A DNA stretch of 64,000 nt from RYN-230 sp963717125 (GTDB taxonomy: Bacteria > Actinomycetota > Actinomycetes > Streptosporangiales > Streptosporangiaceae): contig CAVQVG010000007.1 in assembly GCA_963717125.1 (NCBI GenBank), positions 1 through 64,000 on the forward strand, read 5' to 3'. The notes beneath the pieces were generated by a model. That model made no database searches. It saw nothing but the letters and a program-made list of their open reading frames with translations, and was not told where the DNA came from. The position numbers and the translations under genes were made by a program. Positions 16,051 through 25,086 of the stretch are shown one piece after another (positions within the stretch are counted from its first letter, which is position 1; each line of letters opens with the position of its first letter).

Positions 16051-16829
16051 CGAGTCGCCTCCTTCGATGTGACGGGCACCGCGGCGGGCGGTGCCGCGGC
16101 GGCGGCCCGGGTCCGGCGCAGCAGCATGGTGTAGCCCAGGCAGGCCAGTGCGATCACCGGGATCACGCCGAGGAGCGACGCGTCGTGGCCCGGCCAGGTC
16201 ACCCCGGCGCCCTCCGCGCCCCAGAACGTGCCGAACGAGGTCAGCATGACGCCGACCGCGAACTTCATCGTGTTCTCGGGCACCCGGGCCAGCGGGGCCC
16301 GGGCGGCCACCCCGACCCCGGCGACGACCAGCACGGCCGCCGCGGCGCCGAGGGCGGCCAGCCCCAGGTTGCCCTGGTTGTCGCCGAACGTGATGGCGAT
16401 GAACACCACCTCCAGGCCCTCCAGCAGCACGCCCTTGAAGGACAGCGTGAACGCGTACCAGTCCCGGACGCCGTACCGGCCGCCCGCCGCCGCGGCCTCG
16501 GCCGCGGCGACCTGGCGCTCGTAGATGCCCGCCTCGTCGTGCAGGCCCTTGTACCCGGAGGCGCGCAGGATGGCCTTGCGCAGCCACTGCAGCCCGAACA
16601 CGGCCAGCAGCGCACCGACCACCAGCCGGAGCACGCTCAGCGGGAACAGGGTGAGGGCCGGCCCCACCGCGGCGACCACCACCGCCAGCGCGGCCAGCGC
16701 GACGGCCATGCCCTGGAACGTGGACCGCCAGTCCCTGGTCAGGCCCGCGGCCAGCACGATGGTCAGCGCCTCCACCGCCTCTACGGCGCAGGCCACGAAG
16801 ACGGTCAGGACAAGCGCAACGGCATTCAC
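16047..16829 (-). CDS. COG4280-like integral membrane protein
   Basis: GTG at 16829 follows a GGAGG site; 260 residues. About seven hydrophobic segments are visible. Two related acidic motifs lie in helices, VEAVEALTIVLAAG near the N terminus and LEGLEVVFIAITFG in the middle, reminiscent of paired E-x-x-E motifs in cation exchangers and of REGLE in FTR1 permeases. A transport role is therefore possible but unproven. It forms a two-gene operon with the small membrane protein and is divergent from the ChrB-like gene, which hints at a metal or oxyanion context. Confidence 0.6.
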   Translation of the reverse strand: MNAVALVLTVFVACAVEAVEALTIVLAAGLTRDWRSTFQGMAVALAALAVVVAAVGPALTLFPLSVLRLVVGALLAVFGLQWLRKAILRASGYKGLHDEAGIYERQVAAAEAAAAGGRYGVRDWYAFTLSFKGVLLEGLEVVFIAITFGDNQGNLGLAALGAAAAVLVVAGVGVAARAPLARVPENTMKFAVGVMLTSFGTFWGAEGAGVTWPGHDASLLGVIPVIALACLGYTMLLRRTRAAAAAPPAAVPVTSKEATR

Positions 16830-16924
16830 GTAACCTCCAGTGGTGCCATCCGTGACACGGTTCTGCATCCCCCCGACGGCCAGGGCGGGCCGGGGCGCCG
16901 GCAGGCCTCTGCGAGAATGTCGGC

Positions 16925-17478
16925 ATGCCTGACGGGGACAGCGCGCCGGGCGAGGGCTGGCTGCTCCTCGTCTACCGGGTTCCGTCCGAGCCGAGCCGCC
17001 TGCGCTCCGCGGTATGGCGCCGGCTGAAGAGCCTGGGCGCCATTTACCTGCAGAACTCGGCAGCCGCGCTGCCGGCGGCCCGAGCGCGGAGCGTGCCATG
17101 CGCAAGCTGCGCAGCCAGATCCTGGACATGGACGGCACGGCCGTGCTGCTGTCCTGCGCGGTGCTGGCTGGGGAGTCTGAGGTGCGGGCCGCGTTCGAGG
17201 CGGCGCGCAACGACGAGTACGAGGAGGTCGTCAACCGCTGCGAGGACTTCCTGGCCCAGGTGAAGAAGGAGCATGTGGCGAACCACTTCACGTTCGCCGA
17301 GCTCGAGGAGAACGAGGTCGACCTCGAGAAGCTGCGCAACTGGTTCGCCCGGATCCGGCAGCGGGACGCGTTCGGCGCCAGCGGCCGCCCGCCGGCTGAG
17401 AAGGCGCTGGAGACGTGCCAGCAGTCGCTGGACGAGTACGCGGCCCGGGTGTACGCGGTGGACGAGGAAGGGCACTGA
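16925..17478 (+). pseudogene. ChrB-like protein (chromate-resistance family N-terminal type), one-base frameshift
   Basis: ATG at 16925 gives WLLLVYRVPSEPSRLRSAVWRRLKSLGAIYLQNSAAALP, the start of ChrB-type proteins. The frame is lost near 17071-17074; one added base gives SAERAMRKLRSQILDMDG, then the middle helices (EVRAAFEAARNDEYEEVVNRC, FTFAELEENEVDLEKLRNWF) and EYAARVYAVDEEGH at the end, 184 residues. ChrB acts as a chromate-responsive regulator or helper in some bacteria, but short single-domain versions like this are uncharacterised. Its divergent neighbour is a membrane protein, not ChrA. The lesion may be a sequencing error. Confidence 0.65.
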
Positions 17479-17479
17479 G

Positions 17480-17494
17480 CCAGTGTAACACTGG
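17480..17494. promoter_or_regulatory. 15-bp perfect palindrome
   Basis: CCAGTGTAACACTGG is symmetrical about base 17487. It directly follows the ChrB-like stop and lies 228 bases before pepA. It could be an operator for a gene whose remnant follows. Confidence 0.4.
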
Positions 17495-17507
17495 TGAGAA
17501 CCAAAAG

Positions 17508-17681
17508 TGACAGCTGTTAGATCGGTATTGTGACACACGCTTCACCTGCGCGCAGCGGGGCGAGACGGTCGGGCTGCGCCTGGACGCGGCCGGCTGCCAC
17601 CTGTTCCCGGCCGGACCCGGCGCAGCCGAGGCGGCCGCGGCGGGCAGCCAAGACACCGTCGCCGCCGTCCACCACGGCTGA
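17508..17681 (+). pseudogene. C-terminal fragment resembling an ABC ATPase TOBE domain
   Basis: An open stretch with no start codon in context codes for QLLDRYCDTRFTCAQRGETVGLRLDAAGCHLFPAG and a short tail ending in HHG. The GETVGLRLD...CHLFPA pattern resembles the end of importer ATPases of the sugar or spermidine class. The upstream domains are absent, so this would be a relic. The assignment is tentative; it could also be non-coding. Confidence 0.3.
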
Positions 17682-17708
17682 CTGCGATCACGCCCGCCGG
17701 TCAGGGAC

Positions 17709-17721
17709 TAGCATCAGAGCC
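17709..17721 (+). promoter_or_regulatory. Leaderless-type -10 for pepA
   Basis: TAGCAT at 17709-17714 is seven bases before GTG 17722 and there is no ribosome site, so transcription probably starts at or next to the start codon. Confidence 0.5.
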
Positions 17722-19275
17722 GTGACCACGACGCTCAGCATCTCCCCCACTGCGCCTCGTTCTGTCCCCGCGGACGCCGTCGTCATCGGACTGATCAAAA
17801 CCCCGGACGGTCCAGCCCTCGCGCCGGGAGCGGCCGACATCGACGAGGCCCTCGGCGGGACGCTCACCGCCACCCTCGCCGTGCTGGGCGCCACCGGGCA
17901 GGCCGAGGAGATCACCCGGCTGCCGTCGGCCGGCGCGCTGGCCGCGCCGCTCATCGCGGCCGTCGGGCTCGGCCCGGCCGACCCGGCCTCGCTCGATCCG
18001 GAGACGCTGCGCCGGGCGGCCGGGGCCGCCGTCCGGGCGCTGACCGCGGCGGCCTGGGCGGCCCGCCGCGGGAACAGTCACCCGGCGAACAACGGCGACG
18101 CCCCACCGGGCCCGCGGATCGCGCTCGCGCTGCCCGCGCGTGATGCGGCCGAGGCCGAGGCGGTGGCGCTGGGCGGGCTGCTGGGCGGCTACTCGTTCAC
18201 CCGCTACCGGCCCGCGGCCGTCCCGCCATCGGCGCTCACCGTGCTCGCGGCGGCCGACGTGACCGGGGCCGGCCCACGCGCCCAGGCGCTGGCGGACGCG
18301 GTATCGCTGGCCCGCGACCTGGTCAACACCGCGCCATCCGACCTGGTGCCCGCGACGCTGGCCGAGGAGGCGGAGCGGGTCGCGGCGGCCGCCGGGCTGA
18401 GCGCCGATGTCCTGGATGAGAAAGCGCTGAGCGAGAACGGCTACGGCGGCCTCCTGGGCGTCGGCCAGGGCTCGGTGCACCCACCCCGGCTGGCCCGGCT
18501 GGAGTACACCCCGCCCCAGCCGGCCGCGGCCGCGAAGACGGTCGTCTTCGTGGGCAAGGGCATCACGTTCGACTCCGGCGGGCTGTCGCTGAAGCCACCG
18601 AAGTCGATGGAGACCATGAAGTCCGACATGGGCGGCGCGGCCGCGATCATCGGGGCGATGCAGGCCATCGCCGCGCTGCGGCCAGCGGTCCGGGTCATCG
18701 GCTATCTCCCGCTGGCCGAGAACATGCCGAGCGGGAGCGCGCAGCGTCCCTCCGACGTGCTCACCATGTACGGCGGCAAGACGGTCGAGGTGCTGAACAC
18801 CGACGCGGAGGGCCGCCTGGTGCTGGCCGACGCGCTGGCCAGGTCGGCGGCCGACGGCCCCGACGTGCTGGTAGACGTGGCCACGCTGACCGGCGCGCAA
18901 CTGGTCGCGCTCGGCCCGCGGATCGCCGCGGTGATGTCCAACGACGACGAACTGCGCGACGCGGTGGTCACCGCGGCTGGCCGGGCCGGCGAGGCCATGT
19001 GGCCGATGCCACTGCCCGCCGAGCTGCGCAAGGGCCTGGATTCCACGGTGGCCGACCTGGCCAACGTGGCCCCGGACCGGTTCGGCGGCATGCTGATCGC
19101 CGGGCTGTTCCTGCGCGAGTTCGTCCCCGACGGGGTGCGCTGGGCGCACCTGGACATCGCCGGCCCGGCGTTCAACGAGGGCGCGCCGCACGGGTATACC
19201 CCGAAGGGCGGCACCGGGGCGGCGACCAGGACACTTGTGCAGATCGCCGTGGATGTGGCCGAGGGAAGGCTCTAG
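17722..19275 (+). CDS. pepA: Leucyl aminopeptidase (M17)
   Basis: GTG at 17722, set by the -10 hexamer, gives 517 residues, normal for the family. The C-terminal catalytic domain has the M17 signature NTDAEGRLVLADAL, the metal-binding Lys/Asp segment FVGKGITFDSGGLSLKP, MKSDMGGAAA, and GYTPKGGTGAATRTL at the end. The enzyme is a cytoplasmic hexamer that removes N-terminal Leu and other residues using two divalent metal ions. It starts the conserved run pepA, lpdA, sucB; lpdA begins 57 bases later with its own ribosome site. Confidence 0.95.
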   Translation: MTTTLSISPTAPRSVPADAVVIGLIKTPDGPALAPGAADIDEALGGTLTATLAVLGATGQAEEITRLPSAGALAAPLIAAVGLGPADPASLDPETLRRAAGAAVRALTAAAWAARRGNSHPANNGDAPPGPRIALALPARDAAEAEAVALGGLLGGYSFTRYRPAAVPPSALTVLAAADVTGAGPRAQALADAVSLARDLVNTAPSDLVPATLAEEAERVAAAAGLSADVLDEKALSENGYGGLLGVGQGSVHPPRLARLEYTPPQPAAAAKTVVFVGKGITFDSGGLSLKPPKSMETMKSDMGGAAAIIGAMQAIAALRPAVRVIGYLPLAENMPSGSAQRPSDVLTMYGGKTVEVLNTDAEGRLVLADALARSAADGPDVLVDVATLTGAQLVALGPRIAAVMSNDDELRDAVVTAAGRAGEAMWPMPLPAELRKGLDSTVADLANVAPDRFGGMLIAGLFLREFVPDGVRWAHLDIAGPAFNEGAPHGYTPKGGTGAATRTLVQIAVDVAEGRL

Positions 19276-19332
19276 CCGGGGCCCGGTGTTAAGCGGTCGG
19301 GGACAACACTGAACGGAGCAAGGAGCGCATCT

Positions 19333-20733
19333 GTGGCGGAGAGCAACGGTTCCTACGACATCGTCATCCTCGGTGGCGGCAGCGGAGGCTACGCCTGCGC
19401 GCTGCGCGCCGCGGAGCTCGGGAAGCGTGTCGCGCTCATCGAGAAAGACAAGGTCGGCGGCACGTGCCTGCACCGTGGCTGCATCCCGACCAAGGCACTG
19501 CTGCACGCGGCGGAGATCGCGGACAACACAAAGGACAGCGAGTCGTTCGGCGTCCGGGCCACGTTCGAGGGCATCGACATGGGCGGCGTGAACGCCTACA
19601 AGGACAAGGTGGTCGACCGGCTCTGGAAGGGCTTGCAGAGCACGCTGGCCAGCCGCAAGGTGGACATCGTCTACGGCGACGGGCGGCTGGTCTCGCCGAC
19701 CCAGGTCCGGGTGGGCGACACCGTGTACGAGGGCAGGCACGTAGTGCTGTCCACCGGCTCGGAGCCGCGCAGCCTGCCCGGGCTGGACATCGACGGGCAG
19801 CGGGTGATCACCAGCGATCAGGCGCTGCGGCTGGATTATGTGCCCCGGTCGGCGGTCATCCTGGGCGGCGGCGTCATCGGGGTCGAGTTCGCCAGCGTCT
19901 GGCGGTCGTTCGGCGCCGAGGTCACCATCGTCGAGATGCTGCCGCACCTGCTGCCCCCGGAGGAGGAGTCGAGCTCCAAGCTGCTGGAGCGGGCGTTCCG
20001 CCGGCGCGGTATCAAGTACGAGCTCGGCACCCGCTTCGAGGGGGTCAAGGAGTCCGCCACCGGCGTCACCGTGACCCTGGCGGGCGGCAAGTCGATCGAC
20101 GCGGACCTGCTGCTGGTCGCGGTGGGCCGCGGGCCGGTCTCGGCCGGGCTCGGCTACGAGGAGAACGGGGTCGCCATCGAGCGCGGCTACGTGCAGGTAG
20201 ACGAGTTCTGCGGCACCAACGTGCCGACGATCTCCGCGGTCGGCGACCTGATCCCCGGCCCGCAACTGGCCCACGTCGGGTTCGCCGAGGGCATCCTGGT
20301 CGCGGAGCGGCTGGGCGGGCTGAGCGTCACCCCGATCGACTACGACGGCGTGCCGCGGATCACCTACAGCGATCCGGAGGTCGCCTCGGTGGGCATCACC
20401 TCGGCGATGGCCGCCCAGCGTGGCATCGAGACCACCGAGTTCACCTACAACCTGGGCGGCAACGGCAAGAGCGTGATCCTGCAGACCCAGGGCGCCGCGA
20501 AGGTCATCGCCACCGCGGCCGGCGGCCCGGACGGCCAGCCCGGACCGGTGCTCGGTGTCCACCTGGTCGGCGCCCGGGTCGGCGAGCTGATCGCCGAGGG
20601 ACAGCTCATCTACAACTGGGAAGCGATGCCGTACGACGTCGCTCAGCTCATCCACCCGCATCCGACCCAGTCGGAAGCCATCGGCGAGGCGCACCTGGCC
20701 CTCGCCGGCAAGCCCCTCCACGTGCATGCCTGA
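19333..20733 (+). CDS. lpdA: Dihydrolipoyl dehydrogenase (E3)
   Basis: GTG start after AAGGAG; 466 residues. The FAD site is IVILGGGSGGYACALRAAELG, the redox disulfide is Cys45-Cys50 in GGTCLHRGCIPTK, the NAD site is AVILGGGVIGVEFASVW, and the C-terminal active-site His-Glu is in HPHPTQSEAIGEA. It re-oxidises dihydrolipoyl groups of 2-oxo-acid dehydrogenases and transfers electrons to NAD. The E2 gene sucB follows 72 bases on, so both subunits are made together. The lipoyl-making genes lipB and lipA lie downstream. Confidence 0.96.
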   Translation: MAESNGSYDIVILGGGSGGYACALRAAELGKRVALIEKDKVGGTCLHRGCIPTKALLHAAEIADNTKDSESFGVRATFEGIDMGGVNAYKDKVVDRLWKGLQSTLASRKVDIVYGDGRLVSPTQVRVGDTVYEGRHVVLSTGSEPRSLPGLDIDGQRVITSDQALRLDYVPRSAVILGGGVIGVEFASVWRSFGAEVTIVEMLPHLLPPEEESSSKLLERAFRRRGIKYELGTRFEGVKESATGVTVTLAGGKSIDADLLLVAVGRGPVSAGLGYEENGVAIERGYVQVDEFCGTNVPTISAVGDLIPGPQLAHVGFAEGILVAERLGGLSVTPIDYDGVPRITYSDPEVASVGITSAMAAQRGIETTEFTYNLGGNGKSVILQTQGAAKVIATAAGGPDGQPGPVLGVHLVGARVGELIAEGQLIYNWEAMPYDVAQLIHPHPTQSEAIGEAHLALAGKPLHVHA

Positions 20734-20805
20734 CCGACCCGGACGGGTGGGCACGCCCCCGCACAGCAGCAACTGTGTCGAATAGCGAAGGAGTCACGGG
20801 AAGCC

Positions 20806-22584
20806 ATGTCGGTCTCCGTATCCATGCCCCAGCTCGGCGAGAGCGTTACCGAGGGCACCGTCACGCGCTGGCTCAAGAAGGAGGGCGAGCGTGTGGAGGC
20901 GGACGAGCCGCTGCTCGAGGTCTCCACGGACAAGGTTGACACTGAGATCCCGTCCCCGGTGGCCGGGATCCTGCGCGGGATCACCGTCGCCGAGGACGAG
21001 ACGGTAGCGGTGGGTGCCGAGCTGGCGATCATCGACGAGACCGGCGCGGAGGGCCAGGCCGCCCCGCCCGCGGGCGCGGAACCCCCGGCCGCGGAAGCCC
21101 CGGCGGCCGAGGCGCCCGCCGGGTACGCTGACGCGCCGGCCGCGGACCAGGCGTTCGGTCAGCCGCCGCAGGCTGACGTCCCGGAGCAGGCCGGCTACCC
21201 GTATCCGGACGTGACCCCGGCGGGCCAGGCGGCCCCGGGCGGCTACCAGCAGCCGGCCGCCTATGAGGCGCCGGGCGGCTATGAGGCGCCGGGCGGCTAT
21301 CAGTCCAGCGCCCCGCAGCCGCCGGCGGGCGGGCCGCCGGAGCCGCCGGCCGAGGCGCCGGCCGTGCCCGCGCCGCCCGCCGCTGACCTGTGGCAGCGAG
21401 CCGAGCCGGCCCCGCCGCCGCCACCGGCCCCGCCCGCGCCGCAGCCGGCCCAGTCGGCCGTGGCCCAGGCCCTGTCCGCACAGCCGGCCGCCGCCCCCGC
21501 GCCGCCAGCCGCCGCGCCGCAGCCGCTTTCCCCCGCCGCGGATGGCCCGGCCCGGCCGCCGGCATCCGCGCTGGGCACCGCCGAAGGCCCGTATGTGACC
21601 CCGCTGGTCCGCAAGCTGGCCGCCGAGCACGGCGTGGATCTGGCCACCGTAACCGGGACCGGGGTCGGTGGGCGGATCCGCAAGCAGGACGTCATCGACG
21701 CGGCCAAGGCGCGCCGCGAGGCAGTGGCCGCCGCCCAGCAGGCGGCCGCGCCGGACGGGCAGCCCGCGGCCGTGCCCGTCCCGGGCCAGGCCGCGATGGC
21801 CCAGGCCCCGGCCGGGGCGGCGCAGGTGCCGCCGCAGCGGGTGATCGAGCCATCCGGCCTGCGCGGCACCACCGAGCGGATGTCGCGGGCCCGCCAGGTC
21901 ATCGCCCGGCGGATGGTCGAGTCGCTGCAGACCTCGGCCCAGCTGACCACCGTGGTCGAGGTGGACGTCACGGCCATCGGCCGGCTGCGGGACCGGGCCA
22001 AGGCCGATTTCGAGGCGCGCGAAGGCGTGAAGCTCAGCTTCCTGCCGTTCTTCGCGCTGGCCGCCGTCGAGGCGCTCAAGGTGCACCCGCGGCTCAACGC
22101 CAGCATCGAGCCGGACGGAACCCAGGTCACCTACCATGACGCCGAGCACCTCGGCATCGCGGTGGACACCGAGCGCGGGCTGATGGTCCCGGTCATCCGG
22201 AACGCCGGCGACCTGAACGTGGGCGGCCTGGCCCGTAAGATCGCCGATCTGGCGGCGCGCACCCGGGCCGGGCAGGTAAGCCCGGACGACCTGGCCGGCG
22301 GGACGTTCACGCTGACCAACACCGGCAGCCGCGGCGCGCTGTTCGACACCCCGATCATCAACCAGCCGCAGGTCGGCATCCTCGGCACCGGCTCGGTGGT
22401 GCGCCGCCCGGTGGTCGTCCCTGACCCGTCGTCGCTGGGCGAGGTGATCGCGGTCCGGTCCATGGTGTACCTGGCCCTCAGCTACGACCACCGGCTGGTG
22501 GACGGCGCCGACGCGGCCCGCTTCCTGGGCACGGTCAAGGCCCGGCTGGAAGAGGGGGCGTTCGAGGCGGAACTGGGCCTGTAG
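20806..22584 (+). CDS. sucB: Dihydrolipoamide acyltransferase (E2, SucB-like)
   Basis: ATG with an AAGGAG-type site; 592 residues. One lipoyl domain (1-80) has the lipoyl-lysine in STDKVDTEI. A very long Ala/Pro/Gln linker (about 85-260) follows, then an E1/E3-binding domain (VTPLVRKLAAEHGVD, GVGGRIRKQDVIDAA) and a catalytic CoA-acyltransferase domain with GTFTLTNTGSRG and SYDHRLVDGADAARFL (active His). It moves succinyl or a related acyl group from lipoyl to CoA in the core of the complex. Many actinobacterial homologues have two lipoyl domains; here only one is seen, and the linker may have replaced the second. Confidence 0.93.
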   Translation: MSVSVSMPQLGESVTEGTVTRWLKKEGERVEADEPLLEVSTDKVDTEIPSPVAGILRGITVAEDETVAVGAELAIIDETGAEGQAAPPAGAEPPAAEAPAAEAPAGYADAPAADQAFGQPPQADVPEQAGYPYPDVTPAGQAAPGGYQQPAAYEAPGGYEAPGGYQSSAPQPPAGGPPEPPAEAPAVPAPPAADLWQRAEPAPPPPPAPPAPQPAQSAVAQALSAQPAAAPAPPAAAPQPLSPAADGPARPPASALGTAEGPYVTPLVRKLAAEHGVDLATVTGTGVGGRIRKQDVIDAAKARREAVAAAQQAAAPDGQPAAVPVPGQAAMAQAPAGAAQVPPQRVIEPSGLRGTTERMSRARQVIARRMVESLQTSAQLTTVVEVDVTAIGRLRDRAKADFEAREGVKLSFLPFFALAAVEALKVHPRLNASIEPDGTQVTYHDAEHLGIAVDTERGLMVPVIRNAGDLNVGGLARKIADLAARTRAGQVSPDDLAGGTFTLTNTGSRGALFDTPIINQPQVGILGTGSVVRRPVVVPDPSSLGEVIAVRSMVYLALSYDHRLVDGADAARFLGTVKARLEEGAFEAELGL

Positions 22585-22603
22585 GCCACGGCCGGGCAAT
22601 CAG

Positions 22604-23518
22604 ATGAAGGTCGCGGTAACGGGGGCGTCTGGCCTGATTGGCAGCGCGCTGGTCACCACCCTGCGGCAGGGTGGGGATCAGGTGGTCACGCTGGTGCGGC
22701 GCACGCCCGCCGCGGTGGACGAGATCGCCTGGGATCCGCGGGCGGACCGCGGTGGCGTGCCGCCGGCCGCGCTGGCCGGGGTGGGCGCGGTGGTCCACCT
22801 GGCCGGGGCAGGGGTGGCCGACCACCGGTGGACCGATGCCTACAAGGCGGAGATCCGGGCCAGCCGGGTGGCCGGCACCCACGCGCTGGCCAGCCTGCTG
22901 GCCGCCATGGACGAGCCGCCGGCCGTGCTACTGTCCGGGTCGGCCATCGGCTGGTACGGCGACACCGGCGGCCGCGAGGTTGACGAGTCCGCACCGGCCG
23001 GCCGCGGGTTCCTGGCCGGGGTGGTCCGGGACTGGGAGGCGGCCGCCGACCCGGCCCGGGAAGCCGGCCTGCGGGTCGCCTGCCTCCGCTCCGGCATCGT
23101 CATCTCGCGCCACGGCGGGGTGCTGGCCCGGATGCTGCCGCCGTTCCGGCTGGGCCTCGGCGCCCGGCTCGGCCCCGGCACGCAGTTCATGAGCTGGGTG
23201 ACGCTGGCCGACTGGATCACGGCGGCCCGGTTCCTGATCGGGCAGCCGGACCTGTCCGGGCCGGTGAACATCAGCACGCCGAATCCGGTGACCAACGCCG
23301 CCTTCACCGCGGCGCTGGCCGGGGTGCTGCACCGCCCGGCGCGGCTAGCCATCCCGTCCGCGGTGCTGTCCGCGGCGCTCGGCGGGGTGACCAGCGACCT
23401 GCTGTCCAGCGCCCGGGTGCGGCCCACCCGGCTGCTCGGCGCGGGCTTCACGTTCAGCTACCCGGACATGGCAGGCGCGCTGGCGGCGGAGCTCGACGCG
23501 GCCGGCCCGGCCGCCTGA
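22604..23518 (+). CDS. TIGR01777-type epimerase (SDR39U1-like)
   Basis: ATG at 22604, 19 bases after sucB; 304 residues. The Rossmann nucleotide site is VAVTGASGLIGSALV, followed by VVHLAGAGVADHRW, the active-site region LSGSAIGWYGDTGG, and a C-terminal DUF1731 domain (PARLAIPSAVLSAALGG, LLSSARVRPTRLLGAGF). It is an NADP-dependent oxidoreductase or epimerase of unknown substrate, cytoplasmic. The place after sucB is conserved in actinomycetes, but no metabolic link has been shown. Confidence 0.9.
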   Translation: MKVAVTGASGLIGSALVTTLRQGGDQVVTLVRRTPAAVDEIAWDPRADRGGVPPAALAGVGAVVHLAGAGVADHRWTDAYKAEIRASRVAGTHALASLLAAMDEPPAVLLSGSAIGWYGDTGGREVDESAPAGRGFLAGVVRDWEAAADPAREAGLRVACLRSGIVISRHGGVLARMLPPFRLGLGARLGPGTQFMSWVTLADWITAARFLIGQPDLSGPVNISTPNPVTNAAFTAALAGVLHRPARLAIPSAVLSAALGGVTSDLLSSARVRPTRLLGAGFTFSYPDMAGALAAELDAAGPAA

Positions 23519-23530
23519 CCGGGTCCGGGA

Positions 23531-24232
23531 TCAGCCCGTCCGGCTCTCCTGGCGGCGCGTGGTCCCGGCGGGCCAGTCCGGGTGGTCCGCGTCGGAGCCG
23601 TCCAGCTCGGCCGGCTGGACCGGAAAGCACGGCTCGGCCGGGATGAGGTTGCTGAAGCCGTGGCTCTCCAGCCCGTACAGCGGCACCTTCCACAGCGGCG
23701 GCACCGGCCCGGGCAGGCCGCGGAACCGGCCCAGGGCCCGGATGTTCATCCGCAGCAGGCGGCGCGCGCCGATCAGCGCCAGCGCGGCGATCGGCAGCTC
23801 GACGCACAGCGCCGTCAGCAGGCTGAGCCAGAACCCGCTGGTCCGCACGTCCAGCGTGACGTCGAACCAGGCATCGCAGCACAGCAGCGTGGCCAGCACG
23901 ATGAGGCAGCCGATCACCAGCTGGCGGTGTCTCCAGGCCGCCCAGGCGGTGACCGCGAACATGATGAGCAGGCCGACGTCGAAACCGACCCAGGCGCCCC
24001 GCCAGCCGCCGGTGTGGTAATAGCGGGGCAGCGTCACGGCCAGCACGCCGATCCAGGCGGCCAGGCCCAGGCAGCCGCCGATGATCACCACCAGCGCGAT
24101 GGCCCGGCGCACCGGCCCGGCGGGCAGGTCCGCCTCACCGAGAGGTACCGGGTCGTCCAGCTCGGACAGGGCACGGCTGAGTTCGGCTCGCTGCTGCGGG
24201 TTCATCCGGCGCAGCTCGTCCACATTGATCAC
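23531..24232 (-). CDS. Four-helix membrane protein, unknown
   Basis: GTG at 24232 follows AGGGAGG; 233 residues. The N-terminal 30 residues are charged and cytosolic (DELRRMNPQQRAELSRALSE). Four hydrophobic helices follow (ALVVIIGGCLGLAAWIGVLA; VGLLIMFAVTAWAAW; VIGCLIVLATLLCC; LLTALCVELPIAALALIG). The tail is rich in Pro and acidic residues. No family is recognised. It converges with the TIGR01777 gene and is divergent from lipB. Confidence 0.7.
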   Translation of the reverse strand: MINVDELRRMNPQQRAELSRALSELDDPVPLGEADLPAGPVRRAIALVVIIGGCLGLAAWIGVLAVTLPRYYHTGGWRGAWVGFDVGLLIMFAVTAWAAWRHRQLVIGCLIVLATLLCCDAWFDVTLDVRTSGFWLSLLTALCVELPIAALALIGARRLLRMNIRALGRFRGLPGPVPPLWKVPLYGLESHGFSNLIPAEPCFPVQPAELDGSDADHPDWPAGTTRRQESRTG

Positions 24233-24351
24233 GCGATGTACCTCCCTAGCCGGTAACTACCCCACCTGGGTGGTTGCTTCCCCTCCCAGCGGCTGTGGTT
24301 TCGCTGGGCAGTGGCTGAGAACCGGCGGATGGCGCGCCGCGAAGCGCCGGA

Positions 24352-24363
24352 TATGGTGGCAGC
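24352..24363 (+). promoter_or_regulatory. Leaderless-type -10 for lipB
   Basis: TATGGT at 24352-24357 is six bases before GTG 24364. Confidence 0.5.
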
Positions 24364-25065
24364 GTGATGAGTGAGCTGGTCTATGTACACGCCGGCCTGG
24401 GCGATCATCGGGTCCCCTACCTGCGTGGCTGGGAAATTCAGCGGCAGGTGCACGAGCAGCGGGTCAGCGGGGCTATCCCGGATACCTGCCTGCTGCTGGA
24501 GCACGAGCCGGTGTACACCGCGGGCAAGCGGACCAGCCCGCTGGACCGGCCGGGCGCTGACGCGGGCGCCCCGGTCATCGACGTGGACCGCGGCGGCAAG
24601 ATCACCTGGCATGGTCCCGGCCAGCTCGTCGGCTACCCGATCGTGCGGCTGGCCGAGCCGGTCGATGTGATCGCCTATGTGCGGGCGCTGGAGGAAGCGC
24701 TGATCCGCGCCTGCGCGGACGCGGGCCTGGCCACGGTGCGGGTGGCCGGGCGCAGCGGGGTGTGGGTGCCGGGTGGCGCGGGGCGGCCAGACCGCAAGGT
24801 GGCCGCCATCGGCATCCGGGTGTCCCGTGGGGTGGCCATGCACGGCTTCGCGCTGAACTGCGACTGCGACCTGGCCTGGTACGACCGGTTCGTGCCGTGC
24901 GGCATCCGGGACGCCGGGGTGACCAGCCTGTCCGCCGAGCTGGGCAGGCCGGTCACGGTCCCGGACATGATCGGTCCGGTTGAGCAGCATCTCGCCGGGG
25001 TGCTCGGCGCCACCAGCTGGCGGCACTCGCCGGCGCCGGCCGTCCCGGCCGGGGCGGCCCGTTAA
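24364..25065 (+). CDS. lipB: Lipoyl(octanoyl) transferase
   Basis: GTG 24364 fits the -10; ATG 24367 is the alternative. The product has 233 residues. Family motifs are LLLEHEPVYTAGKRT, DRGGKITWHGPGQLVGYP, the catalytic Lys in DRKVAAIGIRVSRGVAMHGFALN and the catalytic Cys in FVPCGIRDAGVTSL. It transfers octanoyl from acyl carrier protein to the lipoyl domains of E2 enzymes such as the SucB encoded upstream. LipA, which inserts the sulfurs, is encoded at 33.6 kb; in Streptomyces the two genes are adjacent, so the 8-kb block between them here is an insertion or rearrangement (inference). Confidence 0.95.
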   Translation: MMSELVYVHAGLGDHRVPYLRGWEIQRQVHEQRVSGAIPDTCLLLEHEPVYTAGKRTSPLDRPGADAGAPVIDVDRGGKITWHGPGQLVGYPIVRLAEPVDVIAYVRALEEALIRACADAGLATVRVAGRSGVWVPGGAGRPDRKVAAIGIRVSRGVAMHGFALNCDCDLAWYDRFVPCGIRDAGVTSLSAELGRPVTVPDMIGPVEQHLAGVLGATSWRHSPAPAVPAGAAR

Positions 25066-25086
25066 CCTACCGGGCCAGCCAGCGGG

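Noticed and set aside
17701..20772. A 1023-residue minus-strand frame opposite pepA and lpdA
   Set aside because: It is an antisense shadow created by codon bias; both sense genes have complete catalytic motifs.
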